A DNA stretch of 64,000 bases from an uncultured Lachnospiraceae bacterium (lineage in GTDB: Bacteria > Bacillota > Clostridia > Lachnospirales > Lachnospiraceae). How positions within the stretch are numbered: position 1 is the first letter of the stretch; every line of letters starts with the position of its first letter. The position numbers and the translations under genes were made by a program. This document shows, piece by piece, positions 52,054-60,674 of the stretch. The stretch lies in assembly GCA_910577955.1 (NCBI GenBank), contig CAJTNC010000001.1, forward strand, positions 1 through 64,000, written 5' to 3'. Below the pieces are notes generated by a model. The model had not been told where the DNA came from and did no database searches. It was given only the letters and a program-made list of their open reading frames with translations.

Positions 52054-52086
52054 CGGCACTTTCCGTTTTTCTATAAGAAAGTGCCG
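52054..52086 (-). terminator. Terminator of pgi
   Basis: CGGCACTTTC and GAAAGTGCCG form a perfect 10-bp stem, followed on the minus strand by six T. It lies 26 bases after the pgi stop. Confidence 0.85.
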
Positions 52087-52111
52087 CTTTATACACTATA
52101 TTATCTGATAT

Positions 52112-53458
52112 TTATAATCTTTTAAGCAGCGCTTCTCTCTGCTCCTCATAGCCCGGCTTGCCTAACAGGGCAAACATATTTTTCTTGTAACTTTCCACGC
52201 CCGGCTGATTAAACGGATTCACGCCCAGCAGATAGCCGGATACGCCGCAGGCAAATTCAAAGAAGTAGAAAAGCTGTCCCAGATAAAACTCGTTTGCTTC
52301 CGGTATCTTCACCATCAGGTTCGGCACCTGCCCATCGGTGTGAGCAAGAATTGTCCCGTTCATTGCCGACCTGTTCACAAAATCCACCGTCTGCCCCGCC
52401 AGATAATTGAGGCCGTCAAGATCCACAGGCTCCTCTCCAATGGTAATAGTTTCTCTGCTTGTCTCCACATCGAGCACAGTCTCAAACAGGATCCTTGCAC
52501 CGTCCTGAATAAACTGTCCCATAGAGTGCAGATCCGTCGTCAGATCTACGCTTGCCGGGAATATGCCTCTTTGATCTTTTCCTTCGGATTCCCCGTAAAG
52601 CTGTTTCCACCACTCGGATACATAATGTACGGAGGGTTCATAGTTTGCCAAAACCTCGATCGATTTGCCTTTTCTGAGCAGAATATTGCGGATTCCCGCG
52701 TACTGAAGCGCATCGTTCTCTTCAAAGGCATTGTGAAGAGCTGCCTCTCTGCCGCTTGCCGCGCCTTCCATCAGTTTATCGATATCCGCGCCTGAAACCG
52801 CGATAGGCAAAAGGCCAACCGCTGTCAGCACAGAGAAACGGCCGCCTACATCATCAGGCACCACAAAGGTCTCATACCCCTCCTCCGTCGCAAGCTTTTT
52901 CAATGCGCCCCTTGCTTTATCGGTGGTCGCATAGATCCGCTTTGCCGCGCCTTCTTTACCATATTTCTTCTCGCACATTTCCTTAAAAATACGGAACGCG
53001 ATGGCCGGCTCTGTTGTTGTGCCGGACTTTGAGATAATATTGATGGAGAAATCTCTGTCTCCGATCACATCCATAAGATCTTTTAAATAGGTGGAGCTGA
53101 TGGAATTGCCGCAAAAATAAATTTCCGGCGTCTTTCTCACAGACTTATCCACTATATTATAGAAGCTGTGACGCAAAAACTCGATTGCCGCTCTGGCCCC
53201 CAGATAGGAACCGCCAATGCCGATCACCAAAAGCACTTCCGAATCGCTCTGAATCTTCTCCGCGGCTTTCTTGATTCGGGAAAATTCTTCCTTATCATAG
53301 TCCACAGGCAGATCGATCCAACCTAAAAAGTCGTTTCCCGCTCCGCTTTTGCTTACTAAAACTTCCTTCGCCTCCAGTACGGATTTCTTTATGTTCTCCA
53401 CTTCGTGATCCGCAATAAAGGATGCCGCCTTAGAATAATCAAATGTCACTTTGCTCAT
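52112..53458 (-). CDS. pgi: Glucose-6-phosphate isomerase
   Basis: A 448-residue isomerase that links glucose 6-phosphate with fructose 6-phosphate. The two family signatures are present: DDVGGRFSVLTAVGLLPIA near residue 205 and the C-terminal GVESYKKNMFALLGKPG; GIGGSYLGARAAIEFL and SKSGTTTEPAIAFR form the sugar-phosphate site. Length is typical of the shorter Gram-positive form. The ATG at 53458 has AAAGGAGCGG about 9 bases upstream. A promoter (53534-53562) and terminator flank it, so it is transcribed alone. Together with glucokinase and aldolase it covers the entry to glycolysis. Confidence 0.96.
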   Translation of the reverse strand: MSKVTFDYSKAASFIADHEVENIKKSVLEAKEVLVSKSGAGNDFLGWIDLPVDYDKEEFSRIKKAAEKIQSDSEVLLVIGIGGSYLGARAAIEFLRHSFYNIVDKSVRKTPEIYFCGNSISSTYLKDLMDVIGDRDFSINIISKSGTTTEPAIAFRIFKEMCEKKYGKEGAAKRIYATTDKARGALKKLATEEGYETFVVPDDVGGRFSVLTAVGLLPIAVSGADIDKLMEGAASGREAALHNAFEENDALQYAGIRNILLRKGKSIEVLANYEPSVHYVSEWWKQLYGESEGKDQRGIFPASVDLTTDLHSMGQFIQDGARILFETVLDVETSRETITIGEEPVDLDGLNYLAGQTVDFVNRSAMNGTILAHTDGQVPNLMVKIPEANEFYLGQLFYFFEFACGVSGYLLGVNPFNQPGVESYKKNMFALLGKPGYEEQREALLKRL

Positions 53459-53533
53459 TTTTTTCCGCTCCTTTTTGTTAAAATTTACGCCGCTCTTTCG
53501 CAAAATTCAAGCAGCCCTGATTTTACTGGTTCT

Positions 53534-53562
53534 AGTTTAACAAAGAACGACATTTCTTTCAA
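53534..53562 (-). promoter_or_regulatory. Promoter of pgi
   Basis: On the minus strand TTGAAA (53557-53562), 17 bases and TAAACT (53534-53539). Confidence 0.6.
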
Positions 53563-53569
53563 TATCATT

Positions 53570-54307
53570 TCAATAAGAAAGATACACAAATTCCTGCAAA
53601 AGTCCCTGCAGCTCTTCCCGCTCTTCCGGCGCAAGCCCGGCCTGCGTTCCTTCTTCCTCCCTTTTTTTATGAGCGGCAAAGTCTGCAATTTCAGCGCTTT
53701 TCCCATTTGCCTGCGCAACAACTTCCCTCCGGATATCCTGCTTTTCTGCCGAAGCCTCCAACGCATCTAATCTCTCCTGTTCCCTTTTCGACTCAGGGAT
53801 CCGCGCGCTCATACTATTTTCCAAATAATCGATTAAGTTTGTCTTTAATATCTCCCGTTTCCCTTTCAGATCTGCCGCTGCGGAAACCGCAAAATGCGCG
53901 TACAGCATGATAAATACGAGCACATAGTAAGCTAAGAAATCTCCGATAGTCTCTCTGGCAATGATTGCCCGGCATGCCCCCACCCCGGTCAGAAAAATGG
54001 AGAACATGAGTATTTGTCCGCTAAAATGCTGCAGCCACCTCACGGAAAACGGCCCGAATTTAATGCTATGTATAAACTTGTCCACAAAAATCGGTATATT
54101 CGCCACCTTTTCATGCATCTCACAGCGGTTCGTAAATTTCAGCTTACATTTTTTTAGCATTTTATTTTTCGTCGATGACATATTGTAAGTCTCCTTTATC
54201 ATATTTTGGTAAAGAAAACCTGCCACGATCTGGCATAGCAGACTGAAAACAAACAATAATAATACGGTAACGGCAAGTGTTTTATGCTCTGTAAAAAGAT
54301 TTTTCAT
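53570..54307 (-). CDS. Membrane protein of unknown function with charged C-terminal region
   Basis: A 245-residue protein that I do not recognise. Three hydrophobic segments (about 11-34, 95-112, 120-142) are followed by a long charged helix that may form a coiled coil (ILKTNLIDYLENSMSARIPE, KREQERLDALEASAEKQDIR) and an acidic end (KREEEGTQAGLAPEEREEL). Between the first two helices lies a Lys/Cys-rich loop (NKMLKKCKLKFTNRCEMHEK). No lipobox, zinc or nucleotide motif is present. The ATG at 54307 has AAGGAGTATGCACT upstream. It is divergent from the TSCPD/murG pair and 111 bases before pgi. Confidence 0.75.
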   Translation of the reverse strand: MKNLFTEHKTLAVTVLLLFVFSLLCQIVAGFLYQNMIKETYNMSSTKNKMLKKCKLKFTNRCEMHEKVANIPIFVDKFIHSIKFGPFSVRWLQHFSGQILMFSIFLTGVGACRAIIARETIGDFLAYYVLVFIMLYAHFAVSAAADLKGKREILKTNLIDYLENSMSARIPESKREQERLDALEASAEKQDIRREVVAQANGKSAEIADFAAHKKREEEGTQAGLAPEEREELQGLLQEFVYLSY

Positions 54308-54424
54308 AGTGCATACTCCTTTTCTTCTCTGCTACGTTTCAGTATAAGCCAAAAAATGCCCGCCTCTCAACAAAAAAGTCTCGCCTGATTTTTACAAAAT
54401 ATGGCTGCTTTTTTTCTCTTTCTA

Positions 54425-54453
54425 TGGAAACCGGCAGCTTTTTCTGCTATAAT
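54425..54453 (+). promoter_or_regulatory. Promoter of the TSCPD-murG pair
   Basis: An exact TATAAT (54448-54453) with an extended TGC in front; the -35 (TGGAAA, 54425-54430) is weak. About 47 bases lie between it and the ATG at 54501. Confidence 0.55.
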
Positions 54454-54500
54454 GCTTCTTTAATAAAAGAAGATTGTCAACCGAAAAGGAGGAAAACGAT

Positions 54501-54746
54501 ATGCATTATACGCCATCCGGGGTCTGTTCCCACGGTATTGATTTTGAACTGGAGGACGGTATAGTAAAAAATGTGCGCTTTGCAGGCGGCTGCAGCGGAA
54601 ATACTCAGGGAGTGGCTGCTCTTGTTCAAGGTATGCCTGCTGAGGAAGCTATCCGCCGCCTCAAAGGTCTGCGGTGCGGTTTTAAACCCACTTCCTGCCC
54701 CGATCAGTTAGCAAAGGCACTGGAGGCCGCGCTTGTCAGTCAGTAA
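54501..54746 (+). CDS. TSCPD-domain protein (TIGR03905 type)
   Basis: An 81-residue single-domain protein with the motif that gives the family its name (GFKPTSCPDQLAKALEAAL) and the matching MHYTPSGVCSHGIDFELEDG start. The TSCPD domain also occurs at the C-terminus of vitamin-B12 dependent ribonucleotide reductases. Four Cys (VCSHG, GGCSGN, LRCGF, TSCPD) suggest metal binding. The free-standing form has no known role. The ATG at 54501 has AAAAGGAGG 8 bases upstream; it ends 18 bases before murG. Confidence 0.88.
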   Translation: MHYTPSGVCSHGIDFELEDGIVKNVRFAGGCSGNTQGVAALVQGMPAEEAIRRLKGLRCGFKPTSCPDQLAKALEAALVSQ

Positions 54747-54764
54747 ATGCAGGAGGTCATATAT

Positions 54765-55838
54765 ATGTCAAAAAAAATCATTTTGACAGGCGGCGGAACC
54801 GCCGGCCATGTCACGCCGAATATTGCCCTGATCCCACACTTAAAAGAAGCGGGATATGAAATAGTCTACATTGGTTCCTATGACGGGATCGAAAAGAGAT
54901 TGATCTCCGACTTCCCCGATATTCCGTACTATGGTATCGCCACCGGAAAATTCCGGAGATATCTGGATGTCAAAAATCTCACCGATCCGTTCCGCGTTGT
55001 GAAAGGCTTTGCGGAAGCAAAGAAAATATTGAAAAAAGAAAAACCGGACATTCTGTTTTCCAAGGGCGGCTTCGTCAGCGTTCCCGTGGTCAGAGCTGCT
55101 GCCTCCCTGCATATTCCCTGCATCATCCATGAATCCGATATGACGCCCGGACTTGCAAACAAACTTTGTATTTCCTCCGCCAAAAAGGTATGCTGCAATT
55201 TTCCCGAAACCCTAAAGATGCTTCCGGAAAAAAAAGCTGTGCTTACCGGATCCCCCATCCGCGAAGAACTTTCCGGCGGAAATAAGATCGCCGCCTTTGA
55301 ACTGTGCAATTTCACAGCTTCCAAACCTGTCATCATGGTAGTCGGAGGCTCTCTCGGCGCCGCCAGTGTCAATCAGATTGTCAGAAAGGCTTTAGACAAA
55401 TTATTAGAGGATTTTCAGGTGATTCATATCTGCGGAAAAGATAAAGTTGACGAACAGTTGTTAAACGTGAACGGTTATAAACAGTTTGAATATCTTAAAA
55501 CTGAACTGAAAGACGTATTTGCCATGGCGGACGTCATTATATCCCGCGCAGGTGCAAATGCTATTTGTGAACTTCTTGCTCTGAAAAAGCCGAATCTGTT
55601 GGTTCCGCTTCCGGCGTCCTCGAGCCGCGGCGATCAGCTTTTAAACGCCGCTTCCTTTGAGTCTCAGGGATTCAGCATGGTCGTGCAGGAAGAGTCTCTG
55701 ACGCCGGATCTGCTCGTAGAAAAAGTACAAGAATTGTACTTTACCAGACAAATCTACATCGACGCGATGAACGCTTCGATGCAGATGAGTTCTATCGATT
55801 CTATTATGAAGCTGATCGAGACAGAAGCAAGATCATAG
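54765..55838 (+). CDS. murG: MurG, lipid II-forming GlcNAc transferase
   Basis: A 357-residue peripheral membrane glycosyltransferase that adds GlcNAc to lipid I to form lipid II. The N-terminal GGGTAGHVTPN loop, the HESDMTPGLANKL block and the donor-binding part VVGGSLGAASVNQIV with SRAGANAICELLALKKPNLLVPLP are all in order. The ATG at 54765 has AGGAGG 9 bases upstream. Most MurG genes are in the dcw cluster; here it stands outside with a TSCPD gene in front, a placement seen in Clostridia, where a second MurG-like gene may exist in the dcw cluster. Its end overlaps the convergent gene by 6 bases. Confidence 0.93.
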   Translation: MSKKIILTGGGTAGHVTPNIALIPHLKEAGYEIVYIGSYDGIEKRLISDFPDIPYYGIATGKFRRYLDVKNLTDPFRVVKGFAEAKKILKKEKPDILFSKGGFVSVPVVRAAASLHIPCIIHESDMTPGLANKLCISSAKKVCCNFPETLKMLPEKKAVLTGSPIREELSGGNKIAAFELCNFTASKPVIMVVGGSLGAASVNQIVRKALDKLLEDFQVIHICGKDKVDEQLLNVNGYKQFEYLKTELKDVFAMADVIISRAGANAICELLALKKPNLLVPLPASSSRGDQLLNAASFESQGFSMVVQEESLTPDLLVEKVQELYFTRQIYIDAMNASMQMSSIDSIMKLIETEARS

Positions 55839-56921
55839 TGTGGGACGGAGGCTCGCAGGCCAGACTTCTCCCGCCGGAGATATCACCCAAAGCTCTCCTG
55901 CCGGCCTCCCCTGTTCTGATTCAGGCTTCTGTTTACTGTCCGCTTGTTCCTGCATTTGTGTAATATCATTGCCGGATACCGTTTCCGCCTCATTCACTTT
56001 CTCCGCCGCTTCCGCCGTATCGGCATTGTTCGCTGCATTTAACGCTTCCGCCGTATCCGTTGTTTCTTCCGTCGGCACATCTTTGTCCGCCTCATTTTCC
56101 GGAATCGCTCCGTTATAGAGGAAAACAAGAATTTCTTCTGTTCCGTCGCCGTCCGTATCTTTACAGGAAATCTCCGGCAGCTTTGCGTTCTCATCCATAT
56201 AATTCCAGTCAAAATACCGGCACTCATCTCCCACCCGAAGAGCTGTCCCTGTTGCTTTTCCGTTCTCATGATAACCGTACAGTGAAATATCCTTTTCGGG
56301 CAATTCCGCAAGCAGTATAGTGCGCAGCTTTTCCGGAGCATCTGCATATTTTTCTTCCAGTTCCGGCACATAAAGTTCCGTTACTTCCCGGAGTTTCTCC
56401 GACGTCATCTCTGCTTTCCAGACATCTAATCCCTCGAACGATTCCGCAGGCATCTGTTCTGACACCTCTGATCCTGCAGCTCCGGACAGCGTTAACAGAC
56501 CGTCGTCTTCATTATTCTCCGCAAGTACCGCTTCCGGCTCTTTCTCCGGAATCACCTCCGGCTCTTTCTCCGGAATCACCTCCGGCTCTTTCTCCGTGCG
56601 CCGTCCTGTCTTATTCTCCTCATATACCGCCACGATCTCCGGCTTATAGCTTCTGATCACCACAGCCTGCGCCATGTTTTTCACCACCGGTATCTTTACC
56701 GCCGCCTCCGCAAAGGCATAGGAACTGTTTACGCCTATCATCAGACACAAAAAACAGACAGACGCGGCATAGACCGCTGTCTTCATGAAATGCCTGCGCC
56801 GCTCGGCCGCTTTTTTCTTTTTGTCCGCCGCAATCGTCCGGCGCACCATGAATAGAAGCTCCTCCGGGGCTTCGATCTCCTCATATTTTAATTTCTCATC
56901 CTGAAAGTAATCATTTTTCAT
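55833..56921 (-). CDS. Membrane partner (probable anti-sigma factor) of the ECF sigma factor
   Basis: A 362-residue protein with a basic cytoplasmic part (1-46), one membrane helix (about 47-66) and a large outer part. The cytoplasmic part has no clear zinc-finger anti-sigma motif, yet place and topology are those of an anti-sigma factor: it overlaps the sigma gene by 11 bases. Outside are three copies of EKEPEVIP (about 113-136), a linker, a folded region with KAEMTSEKLREVTELYVPEL and a possible Ca-binding DTDGDGTEEILVFLYN (residues about 255-270), and a Glu/Asn/Ala-rich tail. The outer domain does not look like DUF3298 of RsiV, so the bound signal is open. Confidence 0.75.
   Translation of the reverse strand: MKNDYFQDEKLKYEEIEAPEELLFMVRRTIAADKKKKAAERRRHFMKTAVYAASVCFLCLMIGVNSSYAFAEAAVKIPVVKNMAQAVVIRSYKPEIVAVYEENKTGRRTEKEPEVIPEKEPEVIPEKEPEAVLAENNEDDGLLTLSGAAGSEVSEQMPAESFEGLDVWKAEMTSEKLREVTELYVPELEEKYADAPEKLRTILLAELPEKDISLYGYHENGKATGTALRVGDECRYFDWNYMDENAKLPEISCKDTDGDGTEEILVFLYNGAIPENEADKDVPTEETTDTAEALNAANNADTAEAAEKVNEAETVSGNDITQMQEQADSKQKPESEQGRPAGELWVISPAGEVWPASLRPTL
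56533..56596. repeat. 24-bp tandem repeat in the anti-sigma gene
   Basis: Two exact 24-base units (56533-56556, 56557-56580) and a 16-base partial unit encode the repeated EKEPEVIP stretch. Identical DNA suggests recent expansion. Confidence 0.85.
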
Positions 56922-57474
56922 GCCGGCTTTCCTCTCCGCCCCTTTTCAATGATTTACCATATCTTGTCAACAATTCTTCGTCTTCCTTTTCCAGTTCTTT
57001 CCCCAGTCTTTTACACGCCGCATACAGCCTTGATTTCACAGTATTCAAATTTGTTTCCGTAATCTCAGCAATTTCTTTTAACGTCTTATCCTCAAAAAAA
57101 TGCAGCTGGATCACAATCTGCATATCCGTGGGCAGTTCCGAAATTTTGGAGACTACTTCCAGCTTAGGCTCATAAGCCGGCTCTTCATAGATTCCCTCTA
57201 ACAAACTGCTGTCCGACTCGTCCCACGCTATGTATTTTTTCTCTTTCCTCAGATACATCAGACTCTCATTGATCACGATCCGGTAAAACCAGCTCGCCAT
57301 CGCTTCGCTGCTCTGCAGCTTTTCATAATTCTCCAAAGCTTTACATATCGCGTTCTGCACTACGTCTAGGGCCGCTTCTTTGCTTTTTACATAATAAAAA
57401 GCGGCACGGTAAAACTTGTTCTGGTTCTCTATAATATGTTCTACCAGAGAGTCATACAGTGCTTTTTTAGACAT
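56911..57474 (-). CDS. ECF-type RNA polymerase sigma factor
   Basis: A 187-residue group 4 sigma factor. Region 2 (YYVKSKEAALDVVQNAICKAL, with MASWFYRIVINESLMYLRK) and region 4 (ISELPTDMQIVIQLHFFEDK, TLKEIAEITETNLNTVKSRL) are complete, with no region 3 in between. Region 4 has the usual recognition helix for an AAC-type -35. The ATG at 57474 has AGGAAGG 8 bases upstream. The membrane partner gene follows with an 11-base overlap; the GH25 gene lies 98 bases upstream in the same direction and could belong to the regulon. The closest known type is SigV/SigW-like, but the signal cannot be read. Confidence 0.92.
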   Translation of the reverse strand: MSKKALYDSLVEHIIENQNKFYRAAFYYVKSKEAALDVVQNAICKALENYEKLQSSEAMASWFYRIVINESLMYLRKEKKYIAWDESDSSLLEGIYEEPAYEPKLEVVSKISELPTDMQIVIQLHFFEDKTLKEIAEITETNLNTVKSRLYAACKRLGKELEKEDEELLTRYGKSLKRGGEESRHEK

Positions 57475-57571
57475 AACTGTATTCCTTCCTACTTTCAAGA
57501 TGCGCTTCTCTTAAAGTTAGTTTACATCATTTTCATCTTTTCCATTATTTTGTATCAAAGTTGTATCTTTT

Positions 57572-58318
57572 TTACGAAACAGTATATTCTTCCAAAAATT
57601 TTTCCCACTCTTTTTCCGAACCGTAAAAGACATTCAGATCGATATACTCTTCCTCCCCGCTGTAGCCTTGCAGCTTGGCCTCGCTGTCATACTGCCAGAA
57701 CGTCCACTTTCCGGGCATTCCCATATTGGGCGAAAAGTATACGTTGCGGATCCAGAGCGGATACCTGTCAAAAGCTCCTCTGACATAAGCGCTGTAGGAA
57801 CTTTCCGTTGCATAAATAACCGGCGGTGTACCGTAATGCGCTTCCAGAGTATCCAAAAGACTTTGCAGTTCCCTTCTCGTTTCTTCTACATCCGGCCTAT
57901 TGTGAAAACGGTCCCCGTAAAATTCGATATCGACCACCGGCGCGAGATCCCCGTCTGTTTTTGGCACGATAGAAATAAAATGTTCTGCCTGCGCCTTTCC
58001 GCTGCTCTCAAAACTAAAAAAATGGTAGGCGCCTCTCTTTAATGCGGTCTTTCCTGCCTGATTCCAGTTCTCTTCAAATTTTATATCAACATGGCTGCTG
58101 CCCTCTGTCGCTTTAATAAAGGCAAAATCTATATCTTCCTTTGACAAAACCTGCCAATCGATCTCTCCCTGATAATAAGATACGTCTACGCCGCGGATCG
58201 GATACTCCTCCCGTGACGGACGGTTTATAATAATCTTCCTCTGATAGATCAATATACCGAATAATACTATATCAAAAAGCAGAAAAAGAACCGCCCCTGC
58301 CCATAATTTTTTCTTCAT
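57572..58318 (-). CDS. GH25 muramidase, membrane-anchored
   Basis: A 248-residue lysozyme of family GH25 (Chalaropsis type). An N-terminal helix (5-24) without a clear cleavage site anchors or exports it. The catalytic domain shows GVDVSYYQGEIDW (first Asp), FAFIKATEGSSHVDIKF, LAPVVDIEFYGD (the D-x-E pair) and the WTFWQYDSE end. It cuts the MurNAc-GlcNAc bond of peptidoglycan. There are no SH3, LysM or choline-binding repeats. Located just before the ECF sigma operon, it may act in wall turnover or stress response. The ATG at 58318 lacks a strong site (purine-poor leader). Confidence 0.92.
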   Translation of the reverse strand: MKKKLWAGAVLFLLFDIVLFGILIYQRKIIINRPSREEYPIRGVDVSYYQGEIDWQVLSKEDIDFAFIKATEGSSHVDIKFEENWNQAGKTALKRGAYHFFSFESSGKAQAEHFISIVPKTDGDLAPVVDIEFYGDRFHNRPDVEETRRELQSLLDTLEAHYGTPPVIYATESSYSAYVRGAFDRYPLWIRNVYFSPNMGMPGKWTFWQYDSEAKLQGYSGEEEYIDLNVFYGSEKEWEKFLEEYTVS

Positions 58319-58479
58319 ATTTTGTACCGGATCTCAGGCCAAATGCCTGCACCACGCCTTTCCTCTTATCTCGTATCCTTCACTATAGTATATGATAATC
58401 GCAGGAAACTCAATCCTTCCACCCAAAAAACCTCCTGACTTTATAAAAATTTACTGCTTATACTATAAAAAATACACAA

Positions 58480-58517
58480 ACAGGGTCATATACCCTGCGC
58501 AGGATATATGACCCTGT
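58480..58517 (-). terminator. Terminator of the antiporter gene
   Basis: ACAGGGTCATATA and TATATGACCCTGT pair perfectly around an inner CCTGCGCAGG palindrome, 27 bases after the stop codon. A T-rich stretch follows on the minus strand. Confidence 0.8.
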
Positions 58518-58544
58518 TCATAATTCATTTCATAAAATCCGCTT

Positions 58545-59849
58545 TTATTCTGCCGGTGCAAATCTGGATCTGTCTTGCCCTTCCGGTCTCGGCTTGATCT
58601 CTCCCGCCTTCGTCAATGCGATCTTTGTCAACATCGGTCCCACAAGTTCATAGATCAGTACCGCAAACAGCACGATATTTCTGATGATTGCTCCCTCGCT
58701 GCCCAACTCTTCCGCAACGGTTACCGACATTCCGAGAGCCACGCCTGCCTGAGGCAAAAGTGTTACACCGAGATACTTACAAACCTGGGGATCACATTTC
58801 GTAGCTTTTGCACTGACAGAAGCCCCCAGATACTTTCCGGCAGAGCGGGTGATAATGTAGATTACACCTATTGCCACCACCGTCAGGTTGGAAAATACGC
58901 CAAGATCCAGTTCCGCACCGCTGAGTACAAAGAATACAACAAAAAGCGGCGCTGTCCACTGATCCACACGATCCATAATATCGGCGGAAAAGTCGCAGAT
59001 ATTGCAAAATACCGTGCCCAACATCATACATACTAACAAACTGGAAAATCCGAGTTCGATCTCCGTTCCCGGAATCTCCATCCGGATCATCGAAAGAGCC
59101 ACTGTGAACAGCACAAACGTAATGGATATACCCATACGCCTTGTGTTGGAGTGAAACCATTTCTCCAGCATGGCAAAAATAATACCCATAACAAGCCCCA
59201 GAAGGAGCGATCCGATCACTTCTAACATAGGATTGATCAATACCGTGATCACACTGATTGCCGCTCCGGAATAAATTGCTTTCGCTATACCAAAAGATAT
59301 CGCAAACACGATCAGTCCCACCGCATCGTCCAAAGCTACGATCGGGAGCAAAATGCTGGTAAGCGGGCCTTCGGCTTTATACTGGTTTACTACCATCAAT
59401 GTGGCCGCCGGCGCAGTGGCCGTTGCAATCGCACCCAGACAGATACAGGTAGAGAGGCCGATACTGCTGCCAAGATCAAATATGTAATAAACGGCAATCA
59501 GGCATACATCCACAAAAACTGTCGCGGCCAACGCCTGCACCACAGCTACTACCGTAGCCTGTTTTCCCGTCTTTCTCAACTCCGCAAGCCGGAATTCATT
59601 TCCGATGGAAAAAGCGATAAATCCAAGCGCTACATCTGACAGTATCCCAAATTTTTCTACATCCTCAAAGGTCCGAAACCCGATTCCTAATTTTCCGATT
59701 AGGCTCGGTCCTATCAAAAGCCCTGCAATCAAGTAAGCCGTCACCGCCGGAATACCGAAATTTTTCAGCGCACGAGTCAGCAACAGTCCAAGGAACATCG
59801 CAAAGCCAAGCATAAGCAACAATGTTGCCGTTTCCGATATTTGTATCAT
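58545..59849 (-). CDS. CPA2-type cation/proton antiporter
   Basis: A 434-residue membrane protein of the monovalent cation:proton antiporter-2 family (Kef/GerN/NapA-like) with about twelve to thirteen helices. IPAVTAYLIAGLLIGPSLIG at the start, the ion site LPIVALDDAVGLIVFAIS (single-charge, DD with Asp) and GVALGMSVTVAEELG near the end follow the family. There is no TrkA-N/RCK domain, so it is not a ligand-gated Kef channel. It probably exchanges Na+ or K+ for H+. A GerN-type role in spore germination is possible in a spore former but not shown. The ATG at 59849 has AGTGGAGGCAG upstream. Confidence 0.9.
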   Translation of the reverse strand: MIQISETATLLLMLGFAMFLGLLLTRALKNFGIPAVTAYLIAGLLIGPSLIGKLGIGFRTFEDVEKFGILSDVALGFIAFSIGNEFRLAELRKTGKQATVVAVVQALAATVFVDVCLIAVYYIFDLGSSIGLSTCICLGAIATATAPAATLMVVNQYKAEGPLTSILLPIVALDDAVGLIVFAISFGIAKAIYSGAAISVITVLINPMLEVIGSLLLGLVMGIIFAMLEKWFHSNTRRMGISITFVLFTVALSMIRMEIPGTEIELGFSSLLVCMMLGTVFCNICDFSADIMDRVDQWTAPLFVVFFVLSGAELDLGVFSNLTVVAIGVIYIITRSAGKYLGASVSAKATKCDPQVCKYLGVTLLPQAGVALGMSVTVAEELGSEGAIIRNIVLFAVLIYELVGPMLTKIALTKAGEIKPRPEGQDRSRFAPAE

Positions 59850-59984
59850 TTTCTGCCTCCACTGGCCATTTTATTTCTTTCCGTTATCTTTTTAGCCTCA
59901 CTTATAATACTCCTGTCTTTTTTAAGTGTCAATAATTTCATTGTTTTTATTTTTCACTACGGCCCTCATCTTACGCCTATCAAC

Positions 59985-60512
59985 TTATTGTTCACCATTC
60001 CAGAGTACGGTTTTCCCCTCCCTTAAAGATTCCGCCACCCGTATCAACCGTTGATTCGAGGATCCTCTGAACTGAAGTCCCATGTCTTTCTTTTCCTGAA
60101 CAAACTCCCCGTCTACCAGCACATCGAAATAGGAAAGCAATTCTCTTGTCTCCTCCCATTCCGTGCACATGCGCTCCAGCACGTCCGTCTCAAAAGTGTA
60201 GCCTGTGTAACACCAGATACTTTTATCAGGCAGTTCTTTTTTTACCCGTCGGACAAAGGGTAAAAGCCCGCGCTGGTTGCTTTGTTCCAAAGGTTCTCCG
60301 CCTAACAGAGTCAATCCTTTTATGTAGGCGGGACGCAGCGCGTCTATCAATTCATTTTCCGTCTCCGCCGTAAAAGGCTTCCCATACTGAAAATTCCACG
60401 TTTCTTCATTAAAACAGTTTTGACATCTGTGGGTACACCCGCTGACAAACAGAGAAACTCTGATGCCGGGCCCATTGGCAATATCACATGTTTTAATCTC
60501 CGCATAATGCAT
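59985..60512 (-). CDS. nrdG: Anaerobic ribonucleotide reductase activating enzyme
   Basis: A 175-residue radical SAM enzyme that makes the glycyl radical on NrdD. The cluster motif SGCTHRCQNCFN (C-x3-C-x2-C), the GGEP loop (LTLLGGEPLEQSNQRGLLPF) and the ANGPGIRVSLFVSG start are standard. It lies 162 bases after nrdD in the same direction, and both are probably in one transcript. An 88-base AT-rich piece of the gap holds no clear terminator. The ATG at 60512 has GGAGGGAAGGGTT upstream. The presence of the pair fits an obligate or facultative anaerobe. Confidence 0.95.
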   Translation of the reverse strand: MHYAEIKTCDIANGPGIRVSLFVSGCTHRCQNCFNEETWNFQYGKPFTAETENELIDALRPAYIKGLTLLGGEPLEQSNQRGLLPFVRRVKKELPDKSIWCYTGYTFETDVLERMCTEWEETRELLSYFDVLVDGEFVQEKKDMGLQFRGSSNQRLIRVAESLREGKTVLWNGEQ

Positions 60513-60674
60513 AACCCTTCCCTCCGATCTGTCTGATATTTTTACTTATTTTTTCATATTATAACAAAAACGTGGGAAAACAAAACTGCTTCTCACGTTT
60601 TTATTTTAATATTTTTCATTCCTTGTTGTACTGTTTCAAGAAAATCCGGCTCTCCTGCACTTTTTCCTTGCGGT

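Noticed and set aside
56533..56596. Possible CRISPR-like repeats
   Set aside because: The 24-base units touch each other without spacers and lie inside a coding frame as EKEPEVIP repeats.
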